Below are positions 28,218-36,487 of a stretch of 64,000 nucleotides of DNA, one piece after another. Below the pieces are notes generated by a model. It was given only the letters and a program-made list of their open reading frames with translations, had not been told where the DNA came from and searched no databases. Positions within the stretch are counted from its first letter, which is position 1; each line of letters begins with the position of its first letter. The translations under genes were made by a program, and so were the position numbers. Source of the stretch: Deltaproteobacteria bacterium (lineage in GTDB: Bacteria; Acidobacteriota; Thermoanaerobaculia; Multivoradales; JAHZIX01); assembly GCA_022601195.1 (NCBI GenBank), contig JAHZIX010000048.1, positions 1-64,000 on the forward strand. The letters run 5' to 3'.

Positions 28218-28622
28218 ATGACTTGGATTACCATCACCACTCTCATTCTCATCGCAGGCGGAGTCGTTCAAATCACTCGCTCGACTCACAAGATCCAGAA
28301 ATCCGTAACCGATAGTCGGCCCCTGCCGTGGACGGCTCTGGTCGAAATTCAACAGCGGATCGCCGACGGCGATGCCTCGGCCATACAAGACATCGAGAGA
28401 CTTCTCGAGGAAAGAGGTACCGCCAGCTACGGAGATCGCATCGCTGACCTGGCTTGTGCGGGAATTCTCGCCTCCCTGGCCAAGTCCGCCCAAACCCAAA
28501 CGGCAACGGAGAACCGCACGGAGACGTTTCGGAGCAATGGCAAGCCCACCCCCAGCAGCGAGGCACTCACCATTCCTCCGGGAAGTCGAACCGCTGTTGC
28601 TGCGAGTATCCGAGAAGCCTAG
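28218..28622 (+). CDS. Single-helix small membrane protein, diverged paralogue 3 of 3
   Basis: Start at 28218, preceded by GAAGGAGAACAAC; an upstream in-frame start at 28179 has no such site. The 134-residue product begins MTWITITTLILIAGGVVQIT, then SRPLPWTALVEIQQRIADGD and GDRIADLACAGILASLAKSA. It keeps the W-T-helix start, the RPLPWTAL motif and the GDx(V/I)ADxACxxIL motif of paralogues 1 and 2, but has diverged elsewhere and ends in a Ser/Thr/Ala-rich tail. It lies 167 bp after paralogue 2 in the same direction. Confidence 0.75.
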   Translation: MTWITITTLILIAGGVVQITRSTHKIQKSVTDSRPLPWTALVEIQQRIADGDASAIQDIERLLEERGTASYGDRIADLACAGILASLAKSAQTQTATENRTETFRSNGKPTPSSEALTIPPGSRTAVAASIREA

Positions 28623-28934
28623 CTCGACAACCCAAGAGGCAGTGGCAGTGGATAGACTTTGAATCACTCCTCACGACCCAACAGCTCCAACAGAAAATCA
28701 ACCCACCGCTCGGGTAGAGGTTGTGGCACTCTGCACGAGAGCTTTCCCTGGTTCCAGCGGGCTCACTGCCCCTATGCCCGAGCTGTCTCTAAGAAAGGAG
28801 TCGAAAGAGCCCCTTACCACGCTCCGATAAATGTGATGGAAGAATCCTCACACACAGCGAAAGAAATTTCGCCACAGGATCCAGCGTCAAGTCAGTGACA
28901 GGTAATCGAACCCTCAGACAAAGGAGAGACAAAT
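28623..28934. other. Intergenic leader of the 121-residue gene
   Basis: No gene recognised. The strip carries the ribosome site AAAGGAGAG for the next gene. A segment near 28765-28790 (GCCCCTATGCCCGAGCTGT) resembles GCCCCCTTGCCTGAGCTGT upstream of the DUF5648-like gene near 26160, hinting at a shared regulatory element or an old duplication. Confidence 0.35.
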
Positions 28935-29300
28935 ATGTTAGATATCAAAAATAAGGACTTTTTTCGAGACCTACTAGAAGGACAGTACCTTGCGAAGTTC
29001 ACCAAGAGTGCGAGAATCAACATTCCGCTCCCTCCACTGCCGCTACCCGACCCCGGACCACTCGGCCCTCGGCCTCCGAGAGGAATATCTATCGACCCTC
29101 GAGACGAATTGCTGGGCGATCTATTGATCAGGTCTCTCGCTGACCCAACACCTCAACCTAACAAACTATTATTGGTCAACCAGATTAGAAACTCCGGCCT
29201 TCATCTCGAAGTGATCAAAGACCTAGCCAGCCAATTTGAAGACGGCGCAAGGGCGCTGAGAGCGGAGCAAAAGGTGTTCGAAGACATGAACCGCTGCTAA
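28935..29300 (+). CDS. Small protein of unknown function with proline-rich centre and C-terminal Cys
   Basis: AAAGGAGAGACAAAT before the ATG and a hairpin after the stop support a real gene. The 121-residue product has no signal peptide or membrane helix. It starts MLDIKNKDFFRDLLEGQYLA, has a proline-rich stretch (IPLPPLPLPDPGPLGPRP) at about 35-55, then helical segments (DELLGDLLIRSLADP; SGLHLEVIKDLASQFEDGAR) and ends EDMNRC with Cys as last residue. No family was recognised. Its position at the end of the three-paralogue cluster, with the same orientation and the same style of ribosome site, suggests it belongs to that group. Confidence 0.65.
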   Translation: MLDIKNKDFFRDLLEGQYLAKFTKSARINIPLPPLPLPDPGPLGPRPPRGISIDPRDELLGDLLIRSLADPTPQPNKLLLVNQIRNSGLHLEVIKDLASQFEDGARALRAEQKVFEDMNRC

Positions 29301-29319
29301 CGGATCCAACCTGTTCAAA

Positions 29320-29356
29320 GCAAGAGGCGGGCCGGTTCTCCCGGCCTGCTTCTTGC
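29320..29356 (+). terminator. Probable terminator at the end of the small-protein cluster
   Basis: A 16-bp stem with two G-T pairs (GCAAGAGGCGGGCCGG / CCGGCCTGCTTCTTGC) and a 5-base loop lies 20 bp after the stop at 29300. There is no T-run, so termination efficiency is uncertain. Confidence 0.6.
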
Positions 29357-29635
29357 CGCCGGCAGGGCATATTGACTGTAGCGCTCCCGGCACCGGACCA
29401 AGTGATCGCTGGTACTCAGGAACCAGCGGAGGACTGGTATCCGGAAATCTTGAACCAGCCCTCACCCCGCGTCTTACTCAGAGATCCTGACAACAGGTGA
29501 GTAGCCATCAACGAATAGGCGCAGGCAGATTCCTTGTCAAATCTGAAGTCCGACAGAGATGGATCCGCTGATCGGACTGGTACTGCGGAAGCCTGACAGA
29601 AAAGATCTTTCCAGCTGCAGCGGGCCCCGGCCCGA

Positions 29636-30580
29636 ATGCCCATGCTGTATTCAAGAACGGCGGGGACCAACCATGCGACAGAGTATTCACCGGCTCACTG
29701 GGACTACCCCAATTGTCCGACAACCCAGAACGGCTCTTCCCAAGAAGAGCGCGACTTCCTTTCGCCACAGCGGCGGCGGGAGAGCGGCCTGCTTCTCATG
29801 GTCGTCGGCTTCGCCGACACGAACGCTGAAGCTCTCGCCGAGTCCGTTCGCGATTTGGGTTTCACCGTTCTCAGCACCACCTCGGAGCCGGAGCACGGCA
29901 TCATCCGGTTGCAGGTTCGGACTACCGACCGGGCACAAGCCGAGGAAATCGCCTCCCTGCCGGAAGTCCGATGGATCGAGGAGGTCGGAGAGCTCACCTT
30001 GCGCAACGGCACGACCACATGGGTCAACCAAACGAATGTGACCAACTCGCGAACGGTCTGGACCAAGGGCCTTCGAGGAGAAGGGCAAATCATCGGGCAT
30101 ATTGACGGCCCCATCGACATCAACCACTGCTTCTTCCGAGACGACACCGACAACACGGTTCGGCCTGATCACCGCAAAGTCGTGGGCCTGAGAAACATCC
30201 GGGGCACCGGCCTAAATGATCACGGTTCCTTCTCCGCCGCCAACGCCATGGGTGAAGATGTCGACAACGATGCGGACGCCACAACCCCCAACGCCAACAA
30301 CGGCAACGCCCCCAGGAGCCGCGTCACCCACGGCAACGTCTATGACTTGAATTGGCTTGGCGGTTCGGTGAATCTACTGCGGTTCTTCTCGACTCCCTCG
30401 GGGCTATTCCCGTACCTTCAGCTTGGCCCTGGCCTCTACCGCTCTAAGTCCGGCAGTACCGATGGAGGGTTCAATGTCGGTTTCGGCGTCGGTCGCTGGT
30501 AGTTGGGCACTGGCGATCGGAAAGGAAAATCTGAGTTTCAGGTCGAGAGCTACTTCGTCAGGAAAGAGCCCATCGACTAG
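29636..30580 (+). pseudogene. Decayed subtilase N-terminus joined to an outer-membrane beta-barrel C-terminus
   Basis: The frame from about 29636 contains an S8-like propeptide (LPEVRWIEEVGELTLRN) and the start of a subtilase domain: GEGQIIGHIDGPIDINHCFF (Asp site) and GLNDHGSFSAANAMGEDVDN (His site). The sequence then jumps near 30350 to GLFPYLQLGPGLYRSK and GGFNVGFGVGRW, which look like the last strands of an OmpA-like barrel. The catalytic-Ser half is missing. A TAG at 30500-30502 interrupts the barrel, yet the same frame continues with KGKSEFQVESYFVRKEPID before a second TAG. There is no signal peptide at the visible start. A deletion fusing two genes, followed by decay, explains this best. 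Confidence 0.7.
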
Positions 30581-30596
30581 GGGCCAGTTAGAGACA

Positions 30597-32390
30597 TCAG
30601 TCCCACCATAGCGACCACCGAGCGCTGGCCGCCATGGCGAGGAGCGAGTCCGGATCCTCGATGATGTCGGGATCGACCACGCCGATCTCTGCAGCGGCTC
30701 GCCGAATGCTCGCTTCATCTACCAAGGGCGGCTCCACATCGAATAGCGCGGTCGCTCTATCGAAGGCGACCAGGACGGCTCCGAAACGCTGCCGCCAGGA
30801 TTGGAACATCGCCCCGAGCTGCTTCTCCGTCAACCCTACATTGGGCTGACAAAACTGCCAATTGCACGCCACCAGCTCCGCTGGCCCATCGCTCAACACC
30901 AACCGCCGCCCCCTTGGCAGCTCCTTGCTGCCATCGGGATACTTGCCAGGCAGTGGGTTTCTGGCGATGGCGGCCAGCTCATCATCATCTTCTGCCGTCG
31001 ACCCCCACTGCTCAACCAGATCGGCGATCAGCTGGGTTCCGTGGGAGCCATCTATCCCTTCGCCTGGTTTCCCCACAGGCCCCTCTTCGATGGGTCGGTG
31101 TACCAATACTGCCGACCATTCCATGGAACGGGCCTTGGCAATGAGCCGGCTCGCGTCGACCCCCTCGGCCAAGGGAGGGCTCTCGAAATAGCTCTGTCCA
31201 TTCAAGGTCCCACTGTGCCAACCGTCCGCTGCCAGCAGTTCCAGAGCCTCCCCGAGTACTGGTTCCAGGGCCCGGAGGAGATCCGTCGGAGAAATTGGGC
31301 TCACAGGCCTCGGCCGCTCCCTTTCGGTTCGCTTTTCGAGCAAATTGATGAGCTCTTCCCAGGGCCGGTCCTTCCGATTGCCTTCAATTTGTCCAAAGCG
31401 TGCCCAGGCGACGGGCAACCGCCCACAGCCGGCGACGGCAGTACTGGCACCTGCTTCGAGGAGGAGGCGAATCACTTCCAGATGCCCGCCGTAAGCCGCC
31501 ACGGTCAAGGGGGTATGCCCCTGGCCAGCATCTTCCGCCACATCCAGCCCAGCGCCAGCAGCCAGGAGCACCTTAGCCAAGGCAAGACGACCTTCCTGAG
31601 CCGCAGCATTGAGAGGCCGCCCGTACCGAGGGGTATCCCGATTCGGGTCAGCACCGGCAGCGAGGAGCTCCTCGACACGAGCCAGATCTTTGGCATTCAC
31701 GGCGAGAGAGAGCTGTCCGTCCTGCCGCCGGTCGGTGGCCCCCTGAGCGATCAGGTGCCGAGCCAAGGCCTCGTCCTTCTCACTGGTAGCCAAATCGAGG
31801 CCCGTTGCTCCACCTCGATTCACTGCGTCTATCCGGGCTCCCGCTGCCACCAGCAAATCCACGACCGCCCCTCTTGGACCTATCGACCCTTCCTCCGCAG
31901 GAGGCTCTTTGTCGACGATCGGCGCCTCGATGGCGGCAAGGCCCGCTTCGAGGCCTTCCTCCAACCCCTTCATAGCACCTTCAAAGAAGTGAGTCATGGC
32001 CGTCTCTTTCTCCTGTAGAGCAGCGGGGCTATTTCTCGCAGCGGCCGCCACGGCCCGGTGCAGAGCGGGCACTCCAATCTCCTCTTCGCAAGCGTTGGGG
32101 TTCGCACCCGCTTTGAGAAGCGCCTGGACGATCCCCACGGTTGCCTCTACGGGCTCGTTCCCAGCAGCCATCCAGATAAAGGGTTCACCGTCCTCACTGG
32201 CGCCAGCGTCCGCGCCCCGAGCGATCAGCTCCTCGACCATGGGAAGATTCCCCAGGCTGATGGCCGCCGCTAGAGCACTGGAGCCATCGGCCTTGGCCAG
32301 CCCCGGCTCACCGGCGAGAATTTCCTGAACCTTGCTCAAGTCGCCCTCGAAGAGGCTATTCGTCAGCTTTCTCAAATTCTTCTGACTCAA
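30597..32390 (-). CDS. Ankyrin-repeat protein with C-terminal DUF4253-like domain
   Basis: The 597-residue product has no signal peptide. Residues about 10-350 are ankyrin repeats with the usual LxxAxxxGxxxxVxxLLxxGA pattern (LPMVEELIARGADAGASEDG; TPLTVAAYGGHLEVIRLLLE), interrupted by a longer Ala/Glu-rich insert. The last about 170 residues match DUF4253 in layout: WSAVLVHRPIEEG, FGAVLVAFDRATALFDVEPP and the end DSLLAMAASARWSLWWD, with the typical final W-x-WWD. DUF4253 has no proven activity. Probably cytoplasmic and protein-binding. Divergent from the kinase gene with 240 bp between them; no ribosome site is obvious. Confidence 0.82.
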   Translation of the reverse strand: MSQKNLRKLTNSLFEGDLSKVQEILAGEPGLAKADGSSALAAAISLGNLPMVEELIARGADAGASEDGEPFIWMAAGNEPVEATVGIVQALLKAGANPNACEEEIGVPALHRAVAAAARNSPAALQEKETAMTHFFEGAMKGLEEGLEAGLAAIEAPIVDKEPPAEEGSIGPRGAVVDLLVAAGARIDAVNRGGATGLDLATSEKDEALARHLIAQGATDRRQDGQLSLAVNAKDLARVEELLAAGADPNRDTPRYGRPLNAAAQEGRLALAKVLLAAGAGLDVAEDAGQGHTPLTVAAYGGHLEVIRLLLEAGASTAVAGCGRLPVAWARFGQIEGNRKDRPWEELINLLEKRTERERPRPVSPISPTDLLRALEPVLGEALELLAADGWHSGTLNGQSYFESPPLAEGVDASRLIAKARSMEWSAVLVHRPIEEGPVGKPGEGIDGSHGTQLIADLVEQWGSTAEDDDELAAIARNPLPGKYPDGSKELPRGRRLVLSDGPAELVACNWQFCQPNVGLTEKQLGAMFQSWRQRFGAVLVAFDRATALFDVEPPLVDEASIRRAAAEIGVVDPDIIEDPDSLLAMAASARWSLWWD

Positions 32391-32630
32391 CAGGTGCTCC
32401 TCCCTACCTTGTTACGACCCGTGGGCGAGATCCTCCTAGCGGTGCCACCGCTAACCAGGAAGGGAAGATACAAGCCGCGTTTGTACGCGAATACGGATAA
32501 GAGAAGTTTATCGTAGCCCCTCCTTCACGGCCCAAGTCGCCCGAGCTTGGCCGGAGCGAAACAAACCGGTACCCTTGAACCGTCTCAACGTATATAGATG
32601 TGATGCGCCTCAGGGCGCGAAGGCCTAGGT

Positions 32631-33128
32631 ATGGGTAGCAAACTCCAACAACCCACCGAACCCGAAAACACCGGGAACTCTCCCAAGCGTCGCTACCAGA
32701 CGTCCGTTCCCCTCTCTGCCGGTGGTACGGCGGAGATTTTCAAGGCCTGGGACGATACCTTGCAGCGCCCGGTGGTTCTCAAGTTCCTGCGCCGGGACGA
32801 GCCCTCTATGGTGGAGCGAATGTTCCGCGAGGCTCGGGCTCAAGCCCGTCTCGATCACCCCTGCATTTGCAAGGTGTACGACGTCGGCCGGCTCGATGGC
32901 CGTCCCTACATCGCCATGCAGTACATCGAGGGTGTGGAGCTCGGGGAGCTGATTCACGAGCTGACTCTGGACCAAAAAGTTCGACTCCTGTGGCGCGTCG
33001 CGGAAGGAATCCACCATGCCCACCAGGAAGGGATCATTCACCGGGATCTCAAGCCTGCCAACATCATGGTGCAGCAGGGGGAGGATGGATTCTATGAACC
33101 GGTAGTGGTGGACTTCGGCCTGGTGTAG
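32631..33128 (+). CDS. Ser/Thr protein kinase, N-terminal part (truncated by TAG after DFG)
   Basis: Residues follow the Hanks kinase order: degenerate glycine loop SAGGTAEIFKAWD, ATP-site Lys51 in VVLKFL, Glu in REARAQARLDHP, catalytic HRDLKPAN with Asp139, and DFG Asp161. The frame then hits TAG at codon 166 (33126-33128). Without a break the same frame continues EQEQQGTAMTQAGQLLGTPP, a normal activation loop and APE segment. So this and the next entry are one gene of about 1054 codons split by a single base change. Taken alone this fragment lacks the activation loop and C-lobe and should be inactive. The ATG at 32631 has only a weak ribosome site. Confidence 0.85.
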   Translation: MGSKLQQPTEPENTGNSPKRRYQTSVPLSAGGTAEIFKAWDDTLQRPVVLKFLRRDEPSMVERMFREARAQARLDHPCICKVYDVGRLDGRPYIAMQYIEGVELGELIHELTLDQKVRLLWRVAEGIHHAHQEGIIHRDLKPANIMVQQGEDGFYEPVVVDFGLV

Positions 33129-33152
33129 GAACAGGAGCAGCAAGGCACCGCC

Positions 33153-35795
33153 ATGACCCAGGCCGGGCAACTCCTGGGTACTCCTCCCTACTTAGCTCCG
33201 GAACAAGTGGAGGGTCGCCACGAGCACCTCGACCGACGTACCGACGTCTACAGCCTAGGAGCCACCCTCTACGAATTGCTCGTCGGGCGCCCTCCCTTCG
33301 AGGCGGAGCGCAATGTCGACCTGCTGGTTCAGATCCTCCATAGCGAGCCGGTGGCTCCCCGTCGTGTCGACCCTTCGCTGCCAGCAGACCTCGAGACCGT
33401 GGTCCTCAAATGTCTGGCCAAGGAACGATCGAGGCGATACGAATCGGCACGCGCTCTGGCGGAGGACCTACGCCGCTTCCTAGATGGCGAGTCCATCCAG
33501 GCCAAACCCGCTAGCCTTGGCTATCGATTGACCAAGAAAGCCCGCAAGCACAAGTGGATCCTTGCCACGGCAGCGATACTGGTCACCATTGCGGGTGCAG
33601 CTCTGGCGACGGTACGGTGGCGCGCCGAATCGCGCCTGGAGTACGAACAGCGCTACTCCCAGATCGGACGAGACCTGGACTGGAGCCTACGAGCCGTCTA
33701 CATGAGCTCACGCCACGACATCCGGCCCAGCAAAGAGCGGGTTCGAGAGCGCATCCGCCAACTCGAGGCGGAGCTCGCCGAGATCAGCTCCCTCGGCAAA
33801 GCTCCCGCTCACCTGGCCATCGGTCGCGCCTACGCTGCTCTCAACGAGGACGAAGCGGCGCGCCGACACCTGGAAGCAGCCTGGGACCTTGGGCAACGTA
33901 ATGCCGAGGTGGGGTACACCCTGGGCCTGGTTCTCGGGCGCCAATATGAAAGCCGCCTAGAACAGGTGCGCTATCTCAAAGACACCAACTTGCGAGAGGA
34001 GGCCATGGCCGGCCTGCGAGAGGCATTTCGGGACCCGGCCATCGAATATCTCGTCGCGGGAAGGGGAACGGACGCCGTTGCCGCCGAGTATGTCGAGGCT
34101 CTGCTGGCCTACTACGACCGGCGCTGGGAACAGGCGCTGGGTCTCCTGGAAGAAGCTAGAACCAAGCTCCCATGGCTCTACGAAACCCTCATCGTCAAAG
34201 GCAATGTCCTCAACGCCCTCGGGGACGAGCGGCGAGCCGAAGGAGCGGAGCTCGAAAGCTCTCGGCAACCCTACGCCCAGGCGGAGCAAGCCTACCGAGC
34301 TGCGATTGCCTCCGCTGGCAGCGATCCCCGAGCCTACTTGGGACTCTGCCAGCTCCACTTCAATCTTCTTCGCCTGGAAGTACACCATCCCAGTCCACAG
34401 ATCCAGGTTCACAAACAAAATGCCTTCGAGGCCTGTGGGGAGGCTCTTGCCATCGATCCGGAGCAAGCTCGAGCGCATATCTTGCAGTCCCGGGTCGGTG
34501 TGCTGTGGAGTCAGTACCTCTCCTGGACCGGAGGGGATCCCAATCCGTTTCTCACCGATGCCCTAGAGAGCGCCCACCGGGCAGTCGAGATCGCCGGCGA
34601 CAGCGCCTCTGCCCATGCTGCCGTCGGCACCGCGTATGGCCTTCGCGCCGAGTATCTGGGTGCGGTGCGCACCAGCGACCTACTACCGGACCTGGAGGCT
34701 TCGATCGCAAGCTATGAGCAGGCCCTGGAGCGATCCCCCAACAACCCCATCTACCTCAACATGATCGGTGCTATGTGGTCGATGCGCAGCCGCCACGAGT
34801 TCCGTACCGGTTTCCCGGACCAGTCGCGGGAGTCCGCCGATCGGGCCATCTCGAATCTCGAGACCGCCGTTGCCGCTCGTCCTCGCTCCTTCGATGCACA
34901 GTACAACTTGGCAAATATTCTCGGTCTGAGATGTGACCTTCTCTCCCGATATGGAGAGGACTTCGGCCCCTGTCTCGAGCGCTTGAACGAGACTGCCCAA
35001 AGAGTGGTAGAGCTGAATCCAGAATTCGATTTGGGCCACCTCGAGGTCGGCTCCGTGGCGTGGCGACGCGCCGACTACCTCTACCTTACCGGCGGTGACC
35101 CCGAGCCTGCGCTCCAGGAGGCGGAGTCCTGGTTCGGAAAAGCGGTGGCCTTGAATCCGGACCTAAGTGAAGTCCAATTTCGATGGTCCATCCTCCACTA
35201 CTACCGTGCCTACTACGCCTTGTTGGAAGGCCGAGACCCCAAGCCTCACATAGAGGCAGCTCGAGAGCGGGCCGATGAAGCCCAGAAAATCCGCGCCGCA
35301 GATCTGGCCCGTCATGCCCAAGGCCTGCTCCTCGATACCATGGCTCTGCGCACGGCTCTCCGAGACAATCAACCCGTTGCGAGCATCCTTCGAGATGCCG
35401 ACGGCCACCTCGAGGGCCTGCTCGGCATCAACTATCGAGACTCCTGGATCTATACCGTTGCCGCTGACTACCTGCTGTGGCGCTCCTACGGAGAGATCCT
35501 CCGAGGCGGCAAACCGAGTGGGTTTATCGATCGAGGAGAGTCTCTGATCCGGGAAGGTCTAGAAACCGAGATTTCACCGGCTACCCTGACCGGTCTGCGG
35601 GGAGCCTTTCGTCTATTGAGGAGTCATACGACTCGAGACGAAGCCCTGATTCAGCAGCTCGAGCATGAGGCGGAAATCGACTTTCGCCGAGCCCTGGAGA
35701 TCAACCGATGGATCGCCAGAGACCTGGAGCCCTGGCTCGCCGAGGTGGATCCCAACCTGGAAAGGCGATTGCGCCTGGAGTCAGCGCGGCGCTGA
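33153..35795 (+). CDS. Ser/Thr protein kinase, C-terminal part: activation loop, C-lobe, TM helix and TPR tail
   Basis: This is the in-frame continuation of the preceding entry beyond TAG 33126-33128; the internal ATG at 33153 is only where a second product could start, and no ribosome site precedes it. It has LGTPPYLAPEQVEG (APE motif equivalent), DVYSLGATLYELLVGRPPFE and KCLAKERSRRYESA, the kinase C-lobe. One membrane helix follows (WILATAAILVTIAGAALATV), then about 700 residues of TPR-like repeats (EQAYRAAIASAGSDPRAYLG; AIASYEQALERSPNNPIYL). The frame stays open for 2.6 kb with good codon use, so the stop is recent, a sequencing error, or rarely read through. Architecture fits PknB-type membrane kinases of Acidobacteriota. 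Confidence 0.85.
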   Translation: MTQAGQLLGTPPYLAPEQVEGRHEHLDRRTDVYSLGATLYELLVGRPPFEAERNVDLLVQILHSEPVAPRRVDPSLPADLETVVLKCLAKERSRRYESARALAEDLRRFLDGESIQAKPASLGYRLTKKARKHKWILATAAILVTIAGAALATVRWRAESRLEYEQRYSQIGRDLDWSLRAVYMSSRHDIRPSKERVRERIRQLEAELAEISSLGKAPAHLAIGRAYAALNEDEAARRHLEAAWDLGQRNAEVGYTLGLVLGRQYESRLEQVRYLKDTNLREEAMAGLREAFRDPAIEYLVAGRGTDAVAAEYVEALLAYYDRRWEQALGLLEEARTKLPWLYETLIVKGNVLNALGDERRAEGAELESSRQPYAQAEQAYRAAIASAGSDPRAYLGLCQLHFNLLRLEVHHPSPQIQVHKQNAFEACGEALAIDPEQARAHILQSRVGVLWSQYLSWTGGDPNPFLTDALESAHRAVEIAGDSASAHAAVGTAYGLRAEYLGAVRTSDLLPDLEASIASYEQALERSPNNPIYLNMIGAMWSMRSRHEFRTGFPDQSRESADRAISNLETAVAARPRSFDAQYNLANILGLRCDLLSRYGEDFGPCLERLNETAQRVVELNPEFDLGHLEVGSVAWRRADYLYLTGGDPEPALQEAESWFGKAVALNPDLSEVQFRWSILHYYRAYYALLEGRDPKPHIEAARERADEAQKIRAADLARHAQGLLLDTMALRTALRDNQPVASILRDADGHLEGLLGINYRDSWIYTVAADYLLWRSYGEILRGGKPSGFIDRGESLIREGLETEISPATLTGLRGAFRLLRSHTTRDEALIQQLEHEAEIDFRRALEINRWIARDLEPWLAEVDPNLERRLRLESARR

Positions 35796-35875
35796 CGGGA
35801 CTTTGAGTTCGGGTATCTTGCACCGGGGCTGGAGGAATCGGCTTGGGGAGAAGGGGCCTGCAGTAAATAAAAAGA

Positions 35876-35909
35876 CGGACCGTGCGCCTTCACAACTACG
35901 CACGGTCCG
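35876..35909 (-). terminator. Intrinsic terminator for leftward transcription
   Basis: A perfect 11-bp stem (CGGACCGTGCG / CGCACGGTCCG) with a 12-base loop is followed, on the minus strand, by TCTTTTTATTT. On the plus strand it lies 81 bp after the kinase stop but lacks a T-run there. It may serve both directions, with the better signal for transcripts from the right. Confidence 0.7.
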
Positions 35910-36487
35910 CGTGGACCACAGAATTGTCTTTCCCGACCTAAAAGGCCGGCTGCAGAGGCTGTAGCGCTGGGCCCAAAGTGTCGACTCGAAGAAGCAACCG
36001 TTGCCGGTCAACCCCGCACCGAAGAGTAGAGTGAGCTTTTCTTCTTGCCCCGAAGGACTCGAAAAGTGGACCCCTTGGTAATTCTCTTCGGAGAACAATC
36101 GGTCATTCGAGACTGGCCGCCGAGACCGTCTCGACTCCCGATTGCTCCAGGGCAACGCCCGATTTCTCGAGCTTTCTTCCCTTGCCGATGCTTCGGCCAT
36201 TTCCAACATCTACAGTACTTCTCTAAAGCAGGACTCGTGCCAACTCCTGAGGAGACTCTCGAGGAGATCCGCAAAGGACATCTAAAGGCCTGAAGAATAG
36301 AGATTTAGGTGGAATACCCGCAACCGAGAAGAAGAGAATCCGGGGAGCAGGGCCATTCTCTGAACAGAGAATGGTGGGTTTCAGCGAGGAGGACCTGGAT
36401 TTGAGCCGGAAGGCCTACGTACCGGCCTCTTTTTGAGGTTTTCGAAGCAGGGAACCCCAATTCCCACTTCTGAGAACGCTCTCGGTT
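35910..36487. other. Long non-coding gap between kinase and FHA regulator genes
   Basis: No convincing gene was found on either strand: the available short frames lack ribosome sites and recognisable sequence. The region ends on the left with a minus-strand terminator and contains a 22-bp palindrome at 36353-36374. It may be the 3' region of the FHA regulator transcript or hide a small RNA. Confidence 0.4.
36353..36374. repeat. 22-bp perfect palindrome
   Basis: CCATTCTCTGA and TCAGAGAATGG-like arms form CCATTCTCT-GAAC-AGAGAATGG, a 9-bp inverted repeat around GAAC, 114 bp from the end of the FHA regulator gene. It could be a hairpin in its mRNA or a dimeric protein site. Confidence 0.5.

Noticed and set aside
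30801..32018. Rightward frame of 405 codons
   Set aside because: Lies antisense to clear ankyrin repeats and DUF4253, has no ribosome site or family pattern.
33126..33128. Recoded TAG (selenocysteine/pyrrolysine style) in the kinase
   Set aside because: TAG ends many normal genes here (21482, 25973, 41816), and the position after DFG has no reason to carry an unusual residue; nonsense or error is simpler.
36045..36293. Short rightward gene in the kinase-FHA gap
   Set aside because: Starts with TTG, has no ribosome site and no recognisable sequence.
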